Counted from the first letter of the stretch, positions 10,842-23,830 are shown. The stretch is DNA of 64,000 nt from Glossina fuscipes (GCF_014805625.2 NW_023998415.1:16870724-16934723), one strand, 5' to 3'. Notes: generated by a model from the sequence alone, not told the origin. A program made the numbers and translations.

Positions 10842-13800
10842 TCAGTTTTTCGAATGGATTGGTATCACAAACTTATGCCCGAATGGACTTTTGTACTTAA
10901 CACCAGCATCACGATAAAATTTATCCGGGATGCCTAGATTACACAAATACAATTTGCCGTAGTGGTTCGATGATATACCATTTAGTGGTAATATTGGTAG
11001 AATTGCATGTTTAATGCATACATCATTTATGCCATTTGGTGGGGGATCGACGGCCAAAACAGAAGCCCTACAAATACAACATCAAAGTTAAAATATGGTT
11101 TAGGCTTTATTAATTTAATAACGTAATGTGAAGCAGTAAGTGATGGAGATTAAATGGCTTATTCAACAGGTGAATATATTTTTATCCATTCAGTACATTG
11201 TTATAATCGCTTACAATTTTTATTAGAATCAGAACATGCAATATGCTTATGTATTACTATCTATATATATATATATATATAATTTCGCAGCAGTAATGGA
11301 ACATATTTCAAATTTAAAGTGTAATGACCGAGACGATAAAATCTCTTTAACATCGTCGATTTATTGAGGAATATTGGACGACAGGGAAATGAAGCAGATT
11401 AAAAATATCTGTAAGAAAACTTCGAGTGTATTTCTGTTAAGTACTTTTCGCATGAATTTCAACGAAAGTAGATGATGCTTCTTCCATTATACAACTTACA
11501 ACGTATATACATAAATCTCAAGGGATATTTTTACTAAGGATATTTTAGTTTCATATAGCTACAAACGAGATGTCCCCAATTCGCTGCGAATTTGGGCATG
11601 TGTCCAACACCACATGTCTACGGGTGCATAGAATTTTTGAAATAAACAACTGAGGCATAGCGCATGCGCTTATAGTTAATATCCACAAGTCTATTTTCAA
11701 AAAGTCGAAAAATTTATTAAAAATAATTTCGAAAAATAGAAAACTCTACGGTCAATAATGCACAATTTATAGGAAATATTGCACGTCTATATAACAAGTG
11801 CTGCCGATCGGTCAAATTCAAAGCCTAATTTAATTTAATTTAAAAATAACAGACATCGAGGAAAGGCTTGCAATTTTAGTGGATAGGTTTTTGAGATTCG
11901 CATTAAAATGAATAAAAATATAAACGAGGGCTTCCTTCAATATCGATATCAACTCAATTATATTTTTGATTCTTCCCTTGCGTCTATTTGGAACATTTAC
12001 TCTAATCAGTGGCATTTTTTTTTTTTTTTTTTTTTTGAAGCATTGACGTAACTTTTGCGATAGCATTGGTACTGACTGAATGTTTCAAATTTCTATGCAT
12101 AGTAGCAAATTTAGTATTATTTAATAGTACGGTAGTAGGATCATAATATCTTTGTTTACGCACCTATTGTCATTTAGCCACTTCTTAATATTACCAGACA
12201 AGTTTGAAGAACTTGTCGATAATATTACTAAATCAGGTACCGGGAGTGCTAGTAAAAGAAGGGATTATTAATTTTAATGTTTCACTTGATAGCATAAACG
12301 TAGAAATGTAAGATTAAATCGCTTACCATCAGAGGTAAAAACTACTGTGTTTCCGGTGGCTTTAAAAAGAGAAATCTCGATACTCTTTTGTTCAATATTT
12401 TTTGCGTCTCCTTCCAAATAAAGTAGAACCTTGAGACCGTGAGAAGCCAATTGACGACCAGTGGCGGCCCCAACATTACTAGCCCTAAAAATAAATTAGA
12501 CATACAAGCGGGGCATTAAGGGTCGCTCACACATATAGGATTTAAAACGCCGTTTTTAAACCCATTTAGGTGTATACGTGTTCCTCAAAAATACATTTTT
12601 TGCTAAATAGTGTGCGAATTATCACAATTACAACTGTTTGGTTTTCTCTAAAAACTTTTGTAATGCAGGGTCTTTGATCCTGACTTTTACAAATAACGCT
12701 CATCATAATCACATGTATACACTTCATATTCGCAGTCTTACCGAAAATTATCCGACTTTTCAGAAATAATAACAATCGTTGGCCATTGATGACGATTGTT
12801 TGGAGTTAGGCGACGAGCTCCTCCTAAAAGTAATATAGCTAAATCGACAGTTCCGCGAGCGAGCAGGTCCAATTGTCTTTGCACGGTAAATCCGCTCTTC
12901 TCGGCGCAAGTTTCAATTTTTGTGCGCACAAATAAGGGAATAGTTGGTATAATTAAGCCTTCGTCGGTAACAAAATCTTCAGATCCTTCGAAGAGAGACT
13001 CAATTTGCCGCATTTGAGCCGGTTCACTTACAATTATATTCTCGTCGTGTCTAAACTTTTGCTGATGTTGAGCCGTAACAGCGTGCTGAACTAAATCCGG
13101 TTTTTTTCCTGAATTTAGAGAATCCCATATCGCTTGTTTATCGAACAAAGCTAAATTACCCTCGAAATCAAAGTCTTCATGCAACAGAGGGTCATTAACA
13201 GATGTATCGAAAGTTTGACAATATTTAATACTACTCTCGCGACGCAACTGCTTATTTCGGAGCTTATTACGACTAGCAATCGTATTAATAGTATTGCCGT
13301 TATAGCTATTTGCACCACTATTATTGGAACTACGTGGCGTTTTGGGATATCCATTGCTCCCTGGATTGCTTTTAGTTATCGAGCCAGTTGCATTGTTATG
13401 GCTACGCTGCAGTTCGCTGTTATTATTTACAATATCAATTGGTTTACTTATTCCTCCACGACATCCGTTAAAATTTTCACTATTCCAACCGTTGGTATTA
13501 AAGCTTGACAAGCCCGAGAATGAAGAACTGGCTCCTGATCCTAATTTAACTTCAACTTTTGACGGAATCAGATTGCCAAAAAATTGCGCTACACTATTTT
13601 GTGGAGGTGAATTATTCAATACTTTTTGGGCACTAGAAGCTCTTGACGTGCTGGATATACTGAAAGTATAAATAGTTGGCAAAAATATTTACGCACACAC
13701 ATAAACACATCTTACTTTTCCATATTATCTGCGTCCGAATTGGAGAGTTTGATATTTAACATTTTACTACCAAGTGACAAAGCAGCATGTTGAAGTTGTT

Positions 13801-14110
13801 GGCTTCCATTATGCGTTGTGTTAATATTCCCCGTACTTACGAAATTCGGCTGCTTTACTGGTGTTGGCTTTTTAATGACTGTCGGTATCACAGTATTATG
13901 GACATTATACGATGGTAAGAGACTTATTTTAACTAAGTCCGAAGAACGTAACGTCACCTCAGCGTTCTGCTTTCTGAGAGGCACTCCGTTGCGAAAGGCT
14001 CGTATAATTGTAATTTTAGAAGGTGAACACTGAGAGATAATTCCTTGAAAGATGCCTAGCTGCTTATTGCATTCTATAGATACAGCTTTGCCTGTCCAAT
14101 CTTCTTCCAT
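10842..14110 (-). CDS. Edc3: Edc3, enhancer of mRNA decapping 3
   Basis: Scaffold protein of cytoplasmic P-bodies that binds DCP2 and the DDX6/Me31B helicase to promote mRNA decapping. Five minus-strand exons: 13716-14110, 12742-13659, 12327-12484, 12164-12248, 10842-11067; all GT-AG and phase-consistent, total 594 codons including stop. Domains: N-terminal divergent LSm fold (about 1-70, starting MEEDWTGKAVSIECNKQLG), a low-complexity Asn/Ser-rich linker, the FDF motif (EDFDFEGNLALFDK, F295-D-F297) that contacts DDX6, then the C-terminal YjeF-N dimerisation domain (about 345-593) spread over exons 2-5 (RASNVGAATGRQLASHGLKV; LAVDPPPNGIN). The largest intron (11068-12163) is about 1.1 kb. Head-to-head with U4-U6-60K. 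Exon structure was read by eye but every junction restores the conserved frame. Confidence 0.94.
11068..12163 (-). other. Edc3 last intron
   Basis: 1.1-kb intron with a TA microsatellite (about 11263-11282) and an 18-20 base T run near 12017-12036. No additional exon is needed to keep the frame. Confidence 0.8.
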
Positions 14111-15782
14111 CGCGTATGAACTCTTCCGAAATGCTTACACAATTAAACTTAACTATTTTTTCTAAACTGTTTTTTAAAATTATTTTCAATTGTTTTCAAT
14201 TTTTCTTTAACACATCACTACGAACACTAAAACTTCATTTCCTTTTACGTCGTTTTCTGCAACACACATCTTCACCCCTCTCGGCAATTTACCTTTCTAA
14301 CGCAATTTGCGATGTTTTTATTTAGGATGTCAGTGTTTAGCTGCCGCCGATTACAAATTGAAAAGACTGTTCGCACGTGTGTCGATTATGCACATTGATT
14401 AAAAAGAGAAAGCTACGTTTTCAGGTAGCTAGAGTGAAATGGCAAAATGATAAAAATTCAATCTTCGAAATTGGTGATTTTCAAGAAATTTTTTCTATTG
14501 TTTTTGCAATATATGTTAATCGTACTTTTGCCATAAAAGGAACAAATTGTGAAAAAAATAATGTGATTGCTTGTCTCATTTATGCGCTGTATACACTCAC
14601 TGCGTTTACGCGGTTTTACTTGACGCAAGAACTGTCTAAATAAAATTGATTGTGTGTATTTATAAGTCACTCCACATATAGTTTGCTTTGCGTTTTGCGT
14701 TGATGCAAAGCATTATCAAATTCTTCAAATTTCTACATGGTTTACTATCGATGGACATGGATGGTTTAAGCACCTGTTTTTTTTTTTTTTTTTGATTCAC
14801 ATTCACACAGCAGTCACTTTAAAGCTTGCAGAGTATTTCAAATTAAGCAAATCTCGCGAAAAATACTCCTCTGGTTTTGCTTAGAATACGATTTATTTAG
14901 GATGTTAGATTCAAGCTGCTTGGCTCGGCTATTTGAAATTTTTCTTTTATTTCATCATTTGTAGTCCTAATTTCAGCGTATTCCAATAAGATATAAAGCA
15001 TAAGATTCCAACCGTTACCTTAAATCAACTGCACGATAACCTTATATATGTTACAAATCCTTAAATTTTAATGTTGCTAAATATAGGTACAGCTTTATAT
15101 CAACTGCCTAATAACCAACAATTCCGTAATGTGGAGGGAAATGGCAGAATCTATTGTTTTCCGCTACAAGAAATTAATAGAAAGTGCTTCATGACATTCA
15201 ATCAGATACAACTAAGTGATAAGATGTTCAAATATTTAGTTCAGAACTAGAAACAGGAAAATCTCAGAAATTTTTGGTATTTCTGTTATCAATAACAACA
15301 GTAGCGCTGTTAATTAGTAGCCGTTTAAAGATTTACTCTTTCATTCACACTATTTGTATGGACAAAAGCTCCTAGAAAGTTAATTATGCGAACACTATTA
15401 GTTCAAATTAGTCTTTTTTTTTTATTTTCTATACTTTTCCGTCGTATTTTAATTTCTTTATGTGGAATTGTTCAAATTAAAAAAGTAATTTTAAAGATGT
15501 GATTTGCCGCATCTTTGTCTTCATTGCAATAAAAGTTATGTAAATAAAAAGATTTTTATTTTCATGTCTGTTTGCAGCTCTTGAGCTGACCTTTGCAGTA
15601 TTGCAAACATTTAGTATGGCAGTAAATACAACCATGGGATAATTTGCGCCGGTAATTTCTTATACTTTTGCTGTTTTAGTGTAATAATTTAATGGTTTCA
15701 GCATTTTTTCGGGTTTTGGAAGTATTTGTGTTCTAAAATATCTGATTTTTAGTTTTACTTTAATATAAATTGTAAAACCACG
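14111..15782. other. Shared upstream region of Edc3 and U4-U6-60K
   Basis: A 1.67-kb head-to-head spacer holding the 5' UTRs and promoters of two RNA-metabolism genes. It contains a T run (14780-14794). No coding signal beyond short chance frames, and no clear TATA box. Confidence 0.5.
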
Positions 15783-17445
15783 ATGTCTGATGATGATGAT
15801 ATCAAATATGTGAAACGTCAGAGAACATTGCATTACGGTTCACTTGAAGAATCAGAACGTAAACGGCTTGCCGCGTCTTCGGCCGGAATTCCAGCATCGT
15901 CTTCGTCGCAATTAGAGGACATCGATTCCGATGAAGATTATGAGGAACAAAAGAAGTCTGCACCGTCCCCGCCAGCTGCACCTCTTCCCACTGCTGGAGC
16001 TTTAGTGAACAAAATAGACGATGATTTTTTTGATTTGGAAACAGAAGTTGCTAAAGATAAGGTAGCACTTTTGGAAGAGTTTGAGCGCAAGAAGAGAGCA
16101 CGCCAAATTAATGTATCAACCGATGACGCGGAAATTAAACGCAACTTAAGGTACTTGAATGAACCAATTTGTTATTTTGGTGAAGGGCCAGCAGAGCGAC
16201 GTAGACGGCTTAAAGAACTGTTGGCAAGCCTGGGTGAAAATGCCATTAAAGAAAAGAAGAATGAAGAGGAGGAACGTAAGCAACTGCAAAAGGAGCAGGA
16301 AAGTACATGGTACCACGAAGGTCCGGAAACATTGAGAGTAGCTAGGCTATGGATTGCTGATTATTCCTTGCCGCGTGCAAAATGTCGTTTAGAAAAAGCG
16401 CGCCAAAACTTGAAAGTACCAAGTGCCACCAGAGCCGGTAGAATGGTGGAATTGCAGAAACGTTTACAATCTTTATCGGCGCACAGTAGTCAAGTGGGAG
16501 ATACTCGCCCACTGAGCGGATGTGCTTTTAGCAACGATTCAAAATTTTTGTTAACATCGTCTTGGTCCGGACTCTGCAAATTATGGAGTGTCCCTGACTG
16601 TAAGTTGCAGCAAACATTGCGTGGACACACAAGTTATGTCGGCGGTGTTGCATTTCGCCCAAATGTACAACATGATGAGAAAAACATTGTAGCCATGGCT
16701 TCAGGTGGTCATGACGGAGCAGTTAAACTATGGTCCTTTGGTTCTGAGGAATCTATTGCAGATATTACTGGGCATATGCCTCATCGAGTATCCAAGCTTG
16801 ATTTTCACCCTTCTGGCCGATTTTTAGCTACAGCGTGCTACGATGCCTCATGGCGCCTTTGGGATTTAGAGCAAAAAACCGAAGTTCTGCATCAGGAAGG
16901 CCACGCGAAATCGGTACATTGTTTGGCTTTCCAAGCTGACGGCAGTGTTATTGTTACAGGTGGATTGGATGCTTTTGGACGTGTTTGGGACTTGCGTACA
17001 GGTTTGTTTAAGTTAATATTTTAGTTTGTAAATGCCCCCAATATCAATCAATATATCCGTAGGTCGTTGTATTATGTTCCTCGAAGGACATTTAGGCTCG
17101 ATATTTGGAGTCGATTTTTCACCGAACGGTTTTCATATTGCTACTGGTTCACAAGATAATACTTGCAAAATATGGGATCTAAGACGACGTCAATCTGTGT
17201 ACACAATTCCTGCACATGTTAATCTGATTTCGGATGTGAAATATCAACGTGACGGCGGCAGTTTTCTTGCTACGTGTTCTTATGACTGCACAACCAAAAT
17301 ATGGTCTAACAAAACTTGGCAACCGCTAAAGACACTGGAAGGCCACGATGGTAAGGTTGTATCCTTAGGTATATCATCTGATTCGCATTATATACTGACG
17401 ACATCCTTTGACCGCACCTTTAAACTGTGGGCCTCAGACAGCTGA
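15783..17445 (+). CDS. U4-U6-60K: U4/U6 snRNP protein Prp4 (PRPF4 orthologue)
   Basis: WD40 protein of the U4/U6 di-snRNP and U4/U6.U5 tri-snRNP, needed for nuclear pre-mRNA splicing. Two exons, 15783-17001 and 17063-17445, with a 61-bp GT-AG intron; the junction restores [14 protein letters not shown]. The joined protein has 533 residues, close to human PRPF4 (522). Seen in order: acidic N-terminus, SFM motif (about 123-151, [22 protein letters not shown] region), a helical linker, then WD repeats from about residue 240 to the end (for example [65 protein letters not shown]). The start is the ATG before the acidic SDDDD run. Convergent with the Oatp gene. Confidence 0.96.
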
Positions 17446-17930
17446 TTGATTACATTAATCTCATTTCATTTTAAATACTTATATATTTTCTTTATTACTT
17501 CAACTTGTTCATTCATGTTTGTTAATCTCGTTAACATTGATTGTTAATTAAATCATTATTGCTTATCATCTGCTTTACGTTAAGCAATTTGTTATTAATA
17601 AGACAATAGACAGTTACAATTACAGTAGCAAGCAAGCATTTCATTTTATTTGACCTTTCAGACGATAATTTTCCAATTTTTCGTTGTTCATGGTTGGGTG
17701 TTTTATGTACAAAAAAAAAAAAAAAACCTTTGTATAACAGAAAAGATTGATTACAAACCTTCAACATTATTAGTTGTCTTCGTGATAATGTAATATAAAA
17801 TACCTGAGTGTGACTGTCCGAAATAAAAAAAAAAAAAAAATGGCGCTTAAACACTGCTTTTCACATTATATTCGCCGCAAATTTATAAAATTTAAAATTA
17901 ATGCAGTCTGCGAGTGTGTGCGCAATTTTA

Positions 17931-17965
<35 letters not shown>

Positions 17966-19045
17966 CACCACGTTCTATGTAAAGATGAAATTGTCCATAC
18001 ATTCAGTTATTTATATTAATAAATATTTTCTATTTAACAGTATTGGTAATTTTTAAAAATTTTTCTGTAACTACCATCAAGGAAAGTTCAGGGCGCGACA
18101 GCGACATACAAAATTGTTAGTTAATTTAATTTCATTTTTCTAGCTAAAGCTGATAACGAAGGGAAACTATTAGGGAGAATATATTTAATTTTTGATACTT
18201 AGCACACCGAACTGATGATTTTATGCAGCCCCAGGAAGCTTACGCATAACATTTGTGTTAAGCTTAGAAAATCTTTTGTTTATTTCTTTATTCAAATGTG
18301 TTCGATAAGATAATTAATTAATTCCATGAAGTTAACTATGTATTCTCTGACTGTTTCCTTTTATTTCATATTGAGAAGAGTTTTTTTTTCCTATATTCTT
18401 TATTTGTTGACAGCGATTTGAACTAAAATTTAACTACCACAGATAAAATGAAAATTACAGTGAATGTTCATAAGACTTAATTAAAGTAAAGCACGAAACT
18501 TAGATAATTCTAAATCGTTTTTATCTCTTTTTTTTTTTTGTTTTTTTTTTTTTTTTGTTTTTTTTGTTTTTTCTTTTTTCTAATTCTTATTCTTTTTGTA
18601 AAACTATGTTTGTTGGAACAAATTTTAACTTTGATAATTAAAAATGTACAGTTATTGATCATGAACTATGCAGGCGTCAGATAATGCATAATAAATGTAC
18701 AAATCTGCGTATTGCATTTATAAAGAGATGACGCTATTCTAAATTATTTCTAATTAAATTTGTTATATAATAATTAGAAATGGAATGGAATGGGTGTGAT
18801 ATTGATTGCACATGCATACACTTAAGAAATTAATTAATCACATCCATTTCATATAATATGAATATTTTCATCATATATGTTAGGTAGGTATATAAGCATA
18901 TATGTATGTAAAACAATCACGTTTTTATGGATGTTTGTTTATCTAACCTAAAATCGTACAAAATAAAAGAGTTATATATATATATATATTTAAATGTGCT
19001 AAAAAAACGAAGTGCGATTTTTGAGACTTTTACACGGTGGTACTT
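17446..19045. other. Convergent 3' spacer between U4-U6-60K and Oatp74D
   Basis: AT-rich 3' UTR/intergenic DNA with many homopolymers (A at about 17710-17725, 17823-17839, 17936-17962; T around 18530-18578). It holds an imperfect inverted repeat (18787-18800 with 18837-18850). No gene seen. Confidence 0.6.
18787..18850. repeat. Imperfect inverted repeat (possible hairpin)
   Basis: Arms GGAATGGGTGTGAT (18787-18800) and ATCACATCCATTTC (18837-18850) pair at 12 of 14 positions around a 36-base loop, between the two convergent genes. It could form a stem-loop in either 3' UTR or be the relic of a small inverted-repeat element. Confidence 0.4.
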
Positions 19046-22000
19046 TTAGACACTGGTATTCGGAGACGATGATTTATTATCGACATCGGCAGATTTATTT
19101 TCATTATGCTCTTCAGGTTCAATATCGATGCGATGAGCCTTACTCCAAACAACCAAATCCATTATAAACGCTAAAAACATAATGCCGGCAGTCATCCCTA
19201 TAAAGATTCGATGTAATAACGATTTTGTTAGTATAATTAATTGTATTTAGATTTTTTGTATGCATATGTATATATCTATCTACCCAAGTAAAAGTGTCGG
19301 AAACTGTCTGCATCGTATAGCGAGCATGCGCCGTGTTTACCGCATACTGATTTCCATACGACACACGCTGAATCTACAACGGCACCATATATTATAGGGC
19401 AAGGAACATTTCCGAATAGGCCAATCGCGGATTGTATAACACCCATGGCCATTGACTTATCTAAAGCGATTTTATTATCAATCAATAATTCCTTATTTTT
19501 TAGATAATATTAATTAAATATTAATTAAATGTTAATTAAACTTGCCTTTCGGATGAGTGCATCGCATTACCAATAACATACTTCCCACTTCGGACGTTGA
19601 ATGCACAAATACACATACGACAAAAACAAAAATAAAAATGAGGAAATTTTTACAATTACTGGTGCAATATCCGCTTTCCGCTTCATAAGCTTTCGTAACG
19701 TTAGCCGCTGAATACAGAAATAAAGAAAGGAGAGCAAAGAAAACAAAAACAAAAATATGAAAACACTAATAATTTGAATTATAACGATATATTTCACTAA
19801 TGCTGCACGCGTAGGACATTATTATTACCTTCATTCTCAATGCATACACAATTCGAGAAAATCGTATGATTATCTGATTTGCGTATGGACGCTATTGAGC
19901 ATCCTGCGTGACATGAGGAAATGTAAATTTTGCCGTCAATTCCACAGATGGGTGCGAATTCTTCTTTATCGCACGTACAATCTGCAGTCGCATTACAGGC
20001 TGGCTTTATACTAGCTAATCTATACAACGGCAGGCATTGGCTTATAATGATCGATTTTAACATAACATATATATATACAAATATATATATATATACTTAC
20101 GTGGCGCCGTTAGCTGGTTCATAACCAGCAAAGTCGTTCATATTGCAGCCGACAAACATTAGAATTAACATACCGGCTGAATAAATAAGAGCAGTAATGG
20201 CAATCCATGCAGCTACCGCTTTGGCGGTTGGTTTCAGTTTTAATATGGCTAGACCAGAAACAACAATGCCCACTCCCATTACCAGTATACCGCAGAAAGC
20301 GGCTATCATATTGGCATCGTACGGAGCGAGGCGAAACTGAGTTTCTAGATATTTCGGTAAAAATATATAAAGACCTGAAATAGGTAGGAGATGGAAAACG
20401 CACGAAGCCGTCCGGAACATGAGTATGTCGTTGCTTAGTTGTCGCCGAACCGTTTTTGGGAAATCTATCAGAAATAAAGATTTACTTCTCTTATTATGCG
20501 ATATCATTGATATAGAGCCGACCTTTTAATTTCGGTTTTTCCTCGGGTTCGGATGCATTTTTTATAATCGCATCGTTTTCAGGCTTACTGGTTACAGGTA
20601 GTTTTTTGCTATGCAACTGTTTCGGAAATGAAAACATGGCTATTGATGACAAAAGCATAAGGCTACCAATAATAACTGGACCTAACCACCAAGCCCCAAT
20701 CCAGCGTGGATCATTAGCGTTAAATCCTGGATTGGCAAGTGTTACGTACCAACGTGTGCAGAAAGAGCCGACTATAAAACCAGATGCGGGTCCCAATATT
20801 CGAACACCAATAGTTATCGCCATATACATAGGCGACTGTTTACTGGATACATTATCATCTATATAAGGGATTCCTAAAGTCGCAACAGCAGTTTGACCAA
20901 TTCCGGAACTGAGCAAGCTAGCAAAAAAAATGCATAATACAATAATAGTAATTTTAGAATGCGATGCTTGTTCAAGCTTGCGATTTTCGTTACAATCTAT
21001 AAAGAAAACGAGAATAATCTTTGGTTTGTTTATGCCGTATATACATTAGTACGCAATTTCAATATAATTTACCGGAATTTGTACCATTCGAGTTAGTCGC
21101 AATCTGGCAGAGATTCATGTTAGGTAACTCCATAATTGAATGAACGTGAAGAGCTTTTGTCGATGCGTGAGATAAACGTTCCGTTTCGAACAGACTGGCA
21201 TTGGTAATGGGTAAATGTATATTAAAACTGGAACTTAATGTTTGCGTTTGTGTTTCTTCGTGCGGCTTGAAGGAGAGAATTACAGCTGATTGCACTAATT
21301 CTTCACCGAATATAAAATGAGGGAGTGCACAGGCAAAGGCAGCAACTGAAAACATAACCATCCCGCAGGCAATCCATCGCGGACGATGTCCACGTCCGGC
21401 GAAATAGGTTAACAGCATCGCTGTACTTATTTGACCCATTTCGCTAGCGCTTAATAGAACGCCTGTTGTTTTCGATTTAATTTGAAAAAGTTTCTCAATA
21501 GTTGTAATAACTGAGACAAAATAGGTCATGTACATGCCCTGCAGGATATAGGCCAATAGAAAAACGACCATAAACATGTTCGTTGATGCCAGTCGACGGG
21601 CCCATTTCGGTCGACATCCAAATAGTCCGCAGCCGTTAACGTTACGCGTATTCGTATTTTGCTCAGAATAAAATTCTAATCTATTGGAATTTTCAACCTG
21701 AGAGCTGTTAACGTGCGTCTTGCATAGTCCCGTTAAAGGATCCTGCTCTTCATATTTGAGCGATAACACCTTGCCATTATTCCCATTTCCCAGTAATTCG
21801 TTGTTGTTGGTATGCTTTTGAATTAAATCATTTTTTATACCATTTATATTCACTTCCTCGGAATCTTTCCAATCGTTATTATTACTAATAGTTTCAGTGC
21901 AGAGATCAGTTTTCGATTCATTAAAGAATTCGTCTCTTTTAATCTCTTGATTATGATTTATATTTCCGCTTGGATTTGCAAGCAACGGCGTCCAGGCGTG

Positions 22001-22174
22001 CGTCGAATCACGACGTGTCATTTTATTATGACCATTACCGTTAGGTAAATTATCATTCACAAGTCGCACATTCTTATTTTCCAGGCCACTGCATAATGTT
22101 GTTGTATTCATTTCAAGATTATTATAATTTTGTAACGTCGCACCTTCAACTTTGGCACTCTCTAATCGATGCAT
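19046..22174 (-). CDS. Oatp74D: Organic anion transporting polypeptide, Oatp74D / Ecdysone Importer type
   Basis: SLCO/Oatp-family plasma-membrane transporter. Context and sequence fit Drosophila Oatp74D, reported as the Ecdysone Importer needed for steroid uptake. Exons: 21073-22174, 20523-20996, 20101-20464, 19829-20040, 19546-19707, 19284-19460, 19046-19197; phases join exactly to 880 residues. Landmarks: a long Asn-rich cytoplasmic N-terminus (1-188), first membrane span about 199-220, the Oatp signature DPRWIGAWWLG (463-473), a cysteine-rich Kazal-like extracellular loop (about 647-735, with CDKEEFAPICGIDGKIYISSC), and later spans containing FLIFIFVFVVCVFV and GIMFLAFIMDLVVW. The start is the first real ATG (22172-22174); the open frame continues upstream 21 codons but only to a TTG. 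Intron 19461-19545 uses a GC donor. Subfamily assignment rests partly on neighbouring genes. Confidence 0.93.
19461..19545 (-). other. GC-AG intron in Oatp74D
   Basis: The exon ends CCGAAAG and the intron begins GCAAGT; it ends CGCTTTAG. Splicing gives the smooth reading CTHPK-DKSMAMGVIQ. No GT donor near it preserves the frame. The strong match to the rest of the donor consensus (AAG|GCAAGT) is typical of genuine GC-AG introns. Confidence 0.85.
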
Positions 22175-22676
22175 ACTTGCTTCTAATCCTCGGATAATCA
22201 AACAAATTGTTAAAGCATTAAGCAATGATTTATTCAAATGTAGCTCGAATACTACATGAATTAGTGAATAATTACTAGCTAAACGGTAAAAAACTATTTC
22301 CCATGTTATTTCCTCTTTTTCTTTTTTTTTCTTTTTTTTTTGTTCTTTTTCAAATTAGCAGCAAAATTCCTTCCCTGAGATGGATTACGATATAGATAGA
22401 CGAGGTAGTTGAGGACACCTGATGCTATTCTTCTTTTCTTATTTTCATGCAGAGAAAATCTGAAAAAAATTATTGCATTTAATTTATAATATATTTAAAT
22501 AAGAGAATAACCCAAATGCAAAAAAAAAAAAAAAAAAAAACATTTTGCTTCTTCCGTTTACTTTGCCGGTACATATATATTATTAAGCAATCTTGAATCT
22601 TGCAAATCCAAATTTGGTGCGTCTCAATTTTTCAAAATTTCATCTACTTACGCATAGGTAAATGCATATCGATACG

Positions 22677-22712
<36 letters not shown>

Positions 22713-23148
22713 GTGTGTTACGTGTCGGCTAATATAGAATATTATGGGATAAAAGAAAGTTAGACGAGTTTGCGTTCAATGTCCAATTTCTGTTATTTCC
22801 TTTAAGTGAAAACGTTTGGTTTATTAGTTTATTTGCCCGATTGTATTCATATTTCCATCGTTTTAGTTTAAAACGAATATAGACGATCAGACAAACAATT
22901 GATTACATTTTTAATCGAATTGTATGTAATTGTCATACGAAGCCAGAAGCTTCAATATCAAGTAAATAAAGGATTAATACATGATGTTAATAGTTAGTTA
23001 GTTTTTTTTTTTTTTTTTTCCTTTTTTACTTCCGATTAGGATAGATATCCATAAGCGGGGCACTTATTCTTTCCGTATAATATATATATTTATATTCATT
23101 CTTTCCGTGTAGTTTTGATATGAGACGCATCGTAAATAGTTGCATTTG

Positions 23149-23190
<42 letters not shown>

Positions 23191-23302
23191 TATAGTCAGA
23201 ATATATATAAATAATGCATTTAATAGTGTGTGTATTTACATATTTATGCAATAGAATTTGTCAATGGTAAATGCTTAATGTTAGATTACGTACAAATAGG
23301 CA

Positions 23303-23337
<35 letters not shown>

Positions 23338-23716
23338 TACATACGAGCATGGGCATGTACGTAATGCTTTGCAAAAAGTGAAATGCGGCTAAACCAGACT
23401 TGAAACACTTTAAGCATTTTACTTCTCAACGAACGTAATAGTTTGCACTGTCTGTAATTTACTTTCAATGTTATTTAGTCACCATTTATTTTGTAACAAG
23501 CATCTCTTGCGTTTTGCTGCTATACAATCTCCTAAGCTTGTGTTTGAACATGCAACAAACTGCAAACAGCAGTTGTATGCGCGCGATAAGAAATACCATC
23601 GCTCTAATGCAATTTCACGCAATACCAAAGACAGCTATAGCAGAAACGACAGAGACGTCGATAGTAATTGCGCAAGAGTGCAAGCTACCATGTACATACA
23701 GATGCATGCATGCATG

Positions 23717-23830
23717 CATGCATATACATACATACATACATATATACATACATACATACATATATACATANNNNNNNNNNATACATACATACATACATAT
23801 ATACATACATACATACATATATACATATAT
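23717..23830. repeat. ACAT-type microsatellite interrupted by a 10-N gap
   Basis: Tetranucleotide ACAT runs broken by ATAT every 20-22 bases. The same block appears immediately left and right of the gap (23771-23780), so the array length here is not reliable. Confidence 0.85.
23771..23780. other. Assembly gap (10 N)
   Basis: Ten N inside the ACAT microsatellite, flanked by near-identical sequence on both sides. Confidence 1.

Noticed and set aside
13179..13671. Plus-strand frames of 109-115 codons
   Set aside because: They are antisense shadows of Edc3 exon 2, whose minus-strand frame has the conserved FDF and YjeF-N sequences.
22175..22237. Upstream extension of the Oatp frame beginning at 22237
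   Set aside because: The codon there is TTG, not ATG; the first true ATG is 22172-22174.
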